Positions 62,431-64,000 of a DNA stretch of 64,000 nucleotides are shown piece after piece. A program made the position numbers and the translations under genes. The stretch spans positions 5,872,501 through 5,936,500 of the forward strand of contig CP141143.1 of NCBI GenBank assembly GCA_035235625.1, read 5' to 3'. This DNA comes from Saururus chinensis (Eukaryota > Streptophyta > Magnoliopsida > Piperales > Saururaceae). Position 1 is the first letter of the stretch. Every line of letters starts with the position of its first letter. The notes beneath the pieces are model-generated. The model saw only the letters and a program-made list of their open reading frames with translations. It searched no databases and was not told the origin of the DNA.

Positions 62431-62525
62431 TTGTGCATCACCTCGAGGAGGTGACTTAAAATTCTAGGCATCGGGCCCACCAAAGCTCAGCTGAAATGAT
62501 GCCGGAAGGACCGGAGGTAATAGTG

Positions 62526-63125
62526 TCAACCTTGTGAACATATGGCTGAGAGCGGTGAAGATGGAGAACCAGTCCAGTCCGCAACATCATATATCGGGAG
62601 CATAATGAAGAACCTCAGCACCATGAGCAGGCAGCCACCTCTCATCCTTGTCGCCTCAACTGCATATTCACCGGAAATATTACAAGAAAAAATTACGTCA
62701 GATGGCAGGGGTGTTCCGGTCAGGAAAATCAAAACCTGGTTGCAAAGAAAATTCCCCAAGAGCAAGGCCAGGAAGTGAATCACGGATTGTTTGTCGTTAA
62801 TTAAGCTGAAGGGAGTGGCCGAATTCTGTGATGCTGAGCAGCAAGCGGAAGAGAAGCCAGCAGGGAACAATTTCCTAGCGAAAATCCTGCTCAGGAAATT
62901 GGTATCAGCGAGCAGTAGAATTTCTGCCATCAAAGCCCAGAATTGTTGGTCCGGCTCAGCAAGCAAAATCTGCAACAAATTTCCAAGGCAATCCCACGTG
63001 ATCAGGCCAACATCTTCTCCATCAAGGAAAAACTTCTCCAGAGGAAGCTGGTCAGCCTTTTCCTCAAAACAGCGAGTATTATCTCCAGCCAGGGAATCCC
63101 GTGGGACCAGGGAAACATCCTTCCC
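62526..63125 (-). other. Open but unrecognised part of a chimeric ORF
   Basis: The minus-strand frame of the RRP12-like fragment stays open for about 200 more codons down to a stop at 62526. These residues do not resemble RRP12. The DNA contains several degenerate copies of a CTTGGGGAATTTTCTTTGC-type motif, one also right of the fragment near 63955-63990. It may be intron, transposon or recombined sequence. The overlapping plus-strand ORF 62791-63381 is a shadow. Confidence 0.4.
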
Positions 63126-63931
63126 AGCAATGCACAATTCCTTCTTAAGTTCCTCAAAGCGGTCAGCAGTATCCAAAGGAGAATTGCATAAAGCTGGCAA
63201 CAAGGACCAAAGAGAGTACATAAGTCCCTCGACACACTGTGATGAGGCTATCTTCCCTTCACTGTCAAGTGTTTTGGATTTCAACCTGACAGGCCGAACC
63301 AGATCCAATATAGATGCCGTAAAATATCTTAAATTGGCACCAACAATGGATGGCCTTAAAATTGGAAGCAACCACACATAGGCAGTAGAAAAATATTCAG
63401 TAGCCAAGCTGAGTGACAAAACACTTACAAATGCCTCTGGCCCCATCTCTCTGACTGCGGATCCAACATATTCGAGCAGCTGTTTTCTATACACCAGATC
63501 TGCATCTGGAAGTTTCTGTATCTCTCCTACGGTCTGAATACTTCCCCTCATCAGGTATAAACATGAGCTTCCTAATTTATCAAACATTGATGATACAATC
63601 TGAAAGGACATGTTCCAAACTGCACTGTATTGATATCCAAGTAAATTCTCCGCAATCGCACATATTTCAGAACTCATTGGTGGGTCAGTGATCAACTGGT
63701 CCACTCCTTTGATCCATCGTTCATCAATACAAGTGCCTATCAGGCCTTCCATATCCTCTTTGGTGGCAATTATAGCCTCTGCGTGCTCGCAGGCCATGAT
63801 TTCTCCCAGTGCACGGAAAATAGTGGACAACTGAAGAGCACAATTGATGACATAAACTGTTTTAACACCAACAGGAAGCAACCGCTCCACATAAGTAATC
63901 CCATCCGCCGATTTATGTTGATTGGCAGATA
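63126..63931 (-). pseudogene. RRP12: RRP12-like (NUC173-type) gene fragment
   Basis: About 268 residues read on the minus strand match plant RRP12-like proteins, HEAT-repeat nucleolar factors that help export and mature pre-ribosomes. Landmarks are YVERLLPVGVKTVY, ACEHAEA, VWNMSFQIVSSMFDKLG, YRKQLLEYVGSAVREMGPEA and LMYSLWSLLPALCNSPLDTA. The fragment begins after a splice-acceptor-like CTCTTGCAG at 63932-63940. After KKELCIA (about 63126) the family match ends without a donor site. The full family protein is over 1000 residues. The frame (63983 to 62526, 485 codons) is open throughout. It lies beside, and in the same orientation as, the copia-like LTR at 62056. It could be a captured gene piece or the end of a damaged gene extending past the window. 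Confidence 0.72.
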
Positions 63932-64000
63932 CTGCAAGAGAGCATAACCATATGGCAAGAAAATTCCCATAAGAGCAAGGCAATTCCCAGGAAGCAATTC

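Noticed and set aside
62791-63381. Plus-strand 196-codon ORF over the RRP12-like fragment
   Set aside because: It is antisense to a frame with clear RRP12 similarity and matches no family.

Overview
This looks like nuclear DNA from a large, repeat-rich flowering-plant genome. The evidence is a three-exon R2R3-MYB gene with plant intron positions and GT-AG introns, an intronless PR-1 gene, fragments of plant GAUT and RRP12-type genes, and plant transposons of the Ty3/gypsy, CACTA, hAT and Stowaway types. I cannot name the species. Only two genes look intact, and both lie in the left third: a subgroup-14-like MYB regulator (7810-9199, +) and a secreted PR-1/CAP protein (22421-22942, +). They show no sign of working together.

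Layout. 1-2.4 kb: a fold-back element, then a roughly 170-bp tandem array. 2.4-13.4 kb: the MYB gene in mostly single-copy DNA with several MITEs and one TIR element (K1). 13.4-20.3 kb: a non-autonomous CACTA element carrying a nested solo LTR (A) and an hAT-type MITE. 20.3-24.5 kb: the PR-1 gene and transposon scraps. 24.5-38.5 kb: LTRs E1, D1, I, D2 and E2, all without internal domains. 38.5-44.5 kb: a broken GAUT exon, a dead gypsy RNase H fragment, TIR element K2, and a near-perfect 1.8-kb inverted repeat. 44.5-56.7 kb: LTR fragment G, then a three-deep nest (B inside F inside H). 56.7-64 kb: LTR D3, which contains solo LTR C and then an element with a 359-bp TGTTG...CAACA LTR, next to which lies an RRP12-like gene fragment running off the window.

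Main result. At least six large LTRs are bounded by TG...CA-type ends and 5-bp target-site duplications (A AAGGG, B GGAAC, C ATAAT, D2 AATAA, F GTGTA, H AACAT; E2 has a one-mismatch pair). Almost no retrotransposon coding sequence remains, so solo-LTR formation dominates. The most unusual locus is 62056-64000, where a host RRP12-like gene piece appears to lie inside an LTR element that itself interrupts LTR D3. All homology calls were made by eye; no database search was run.
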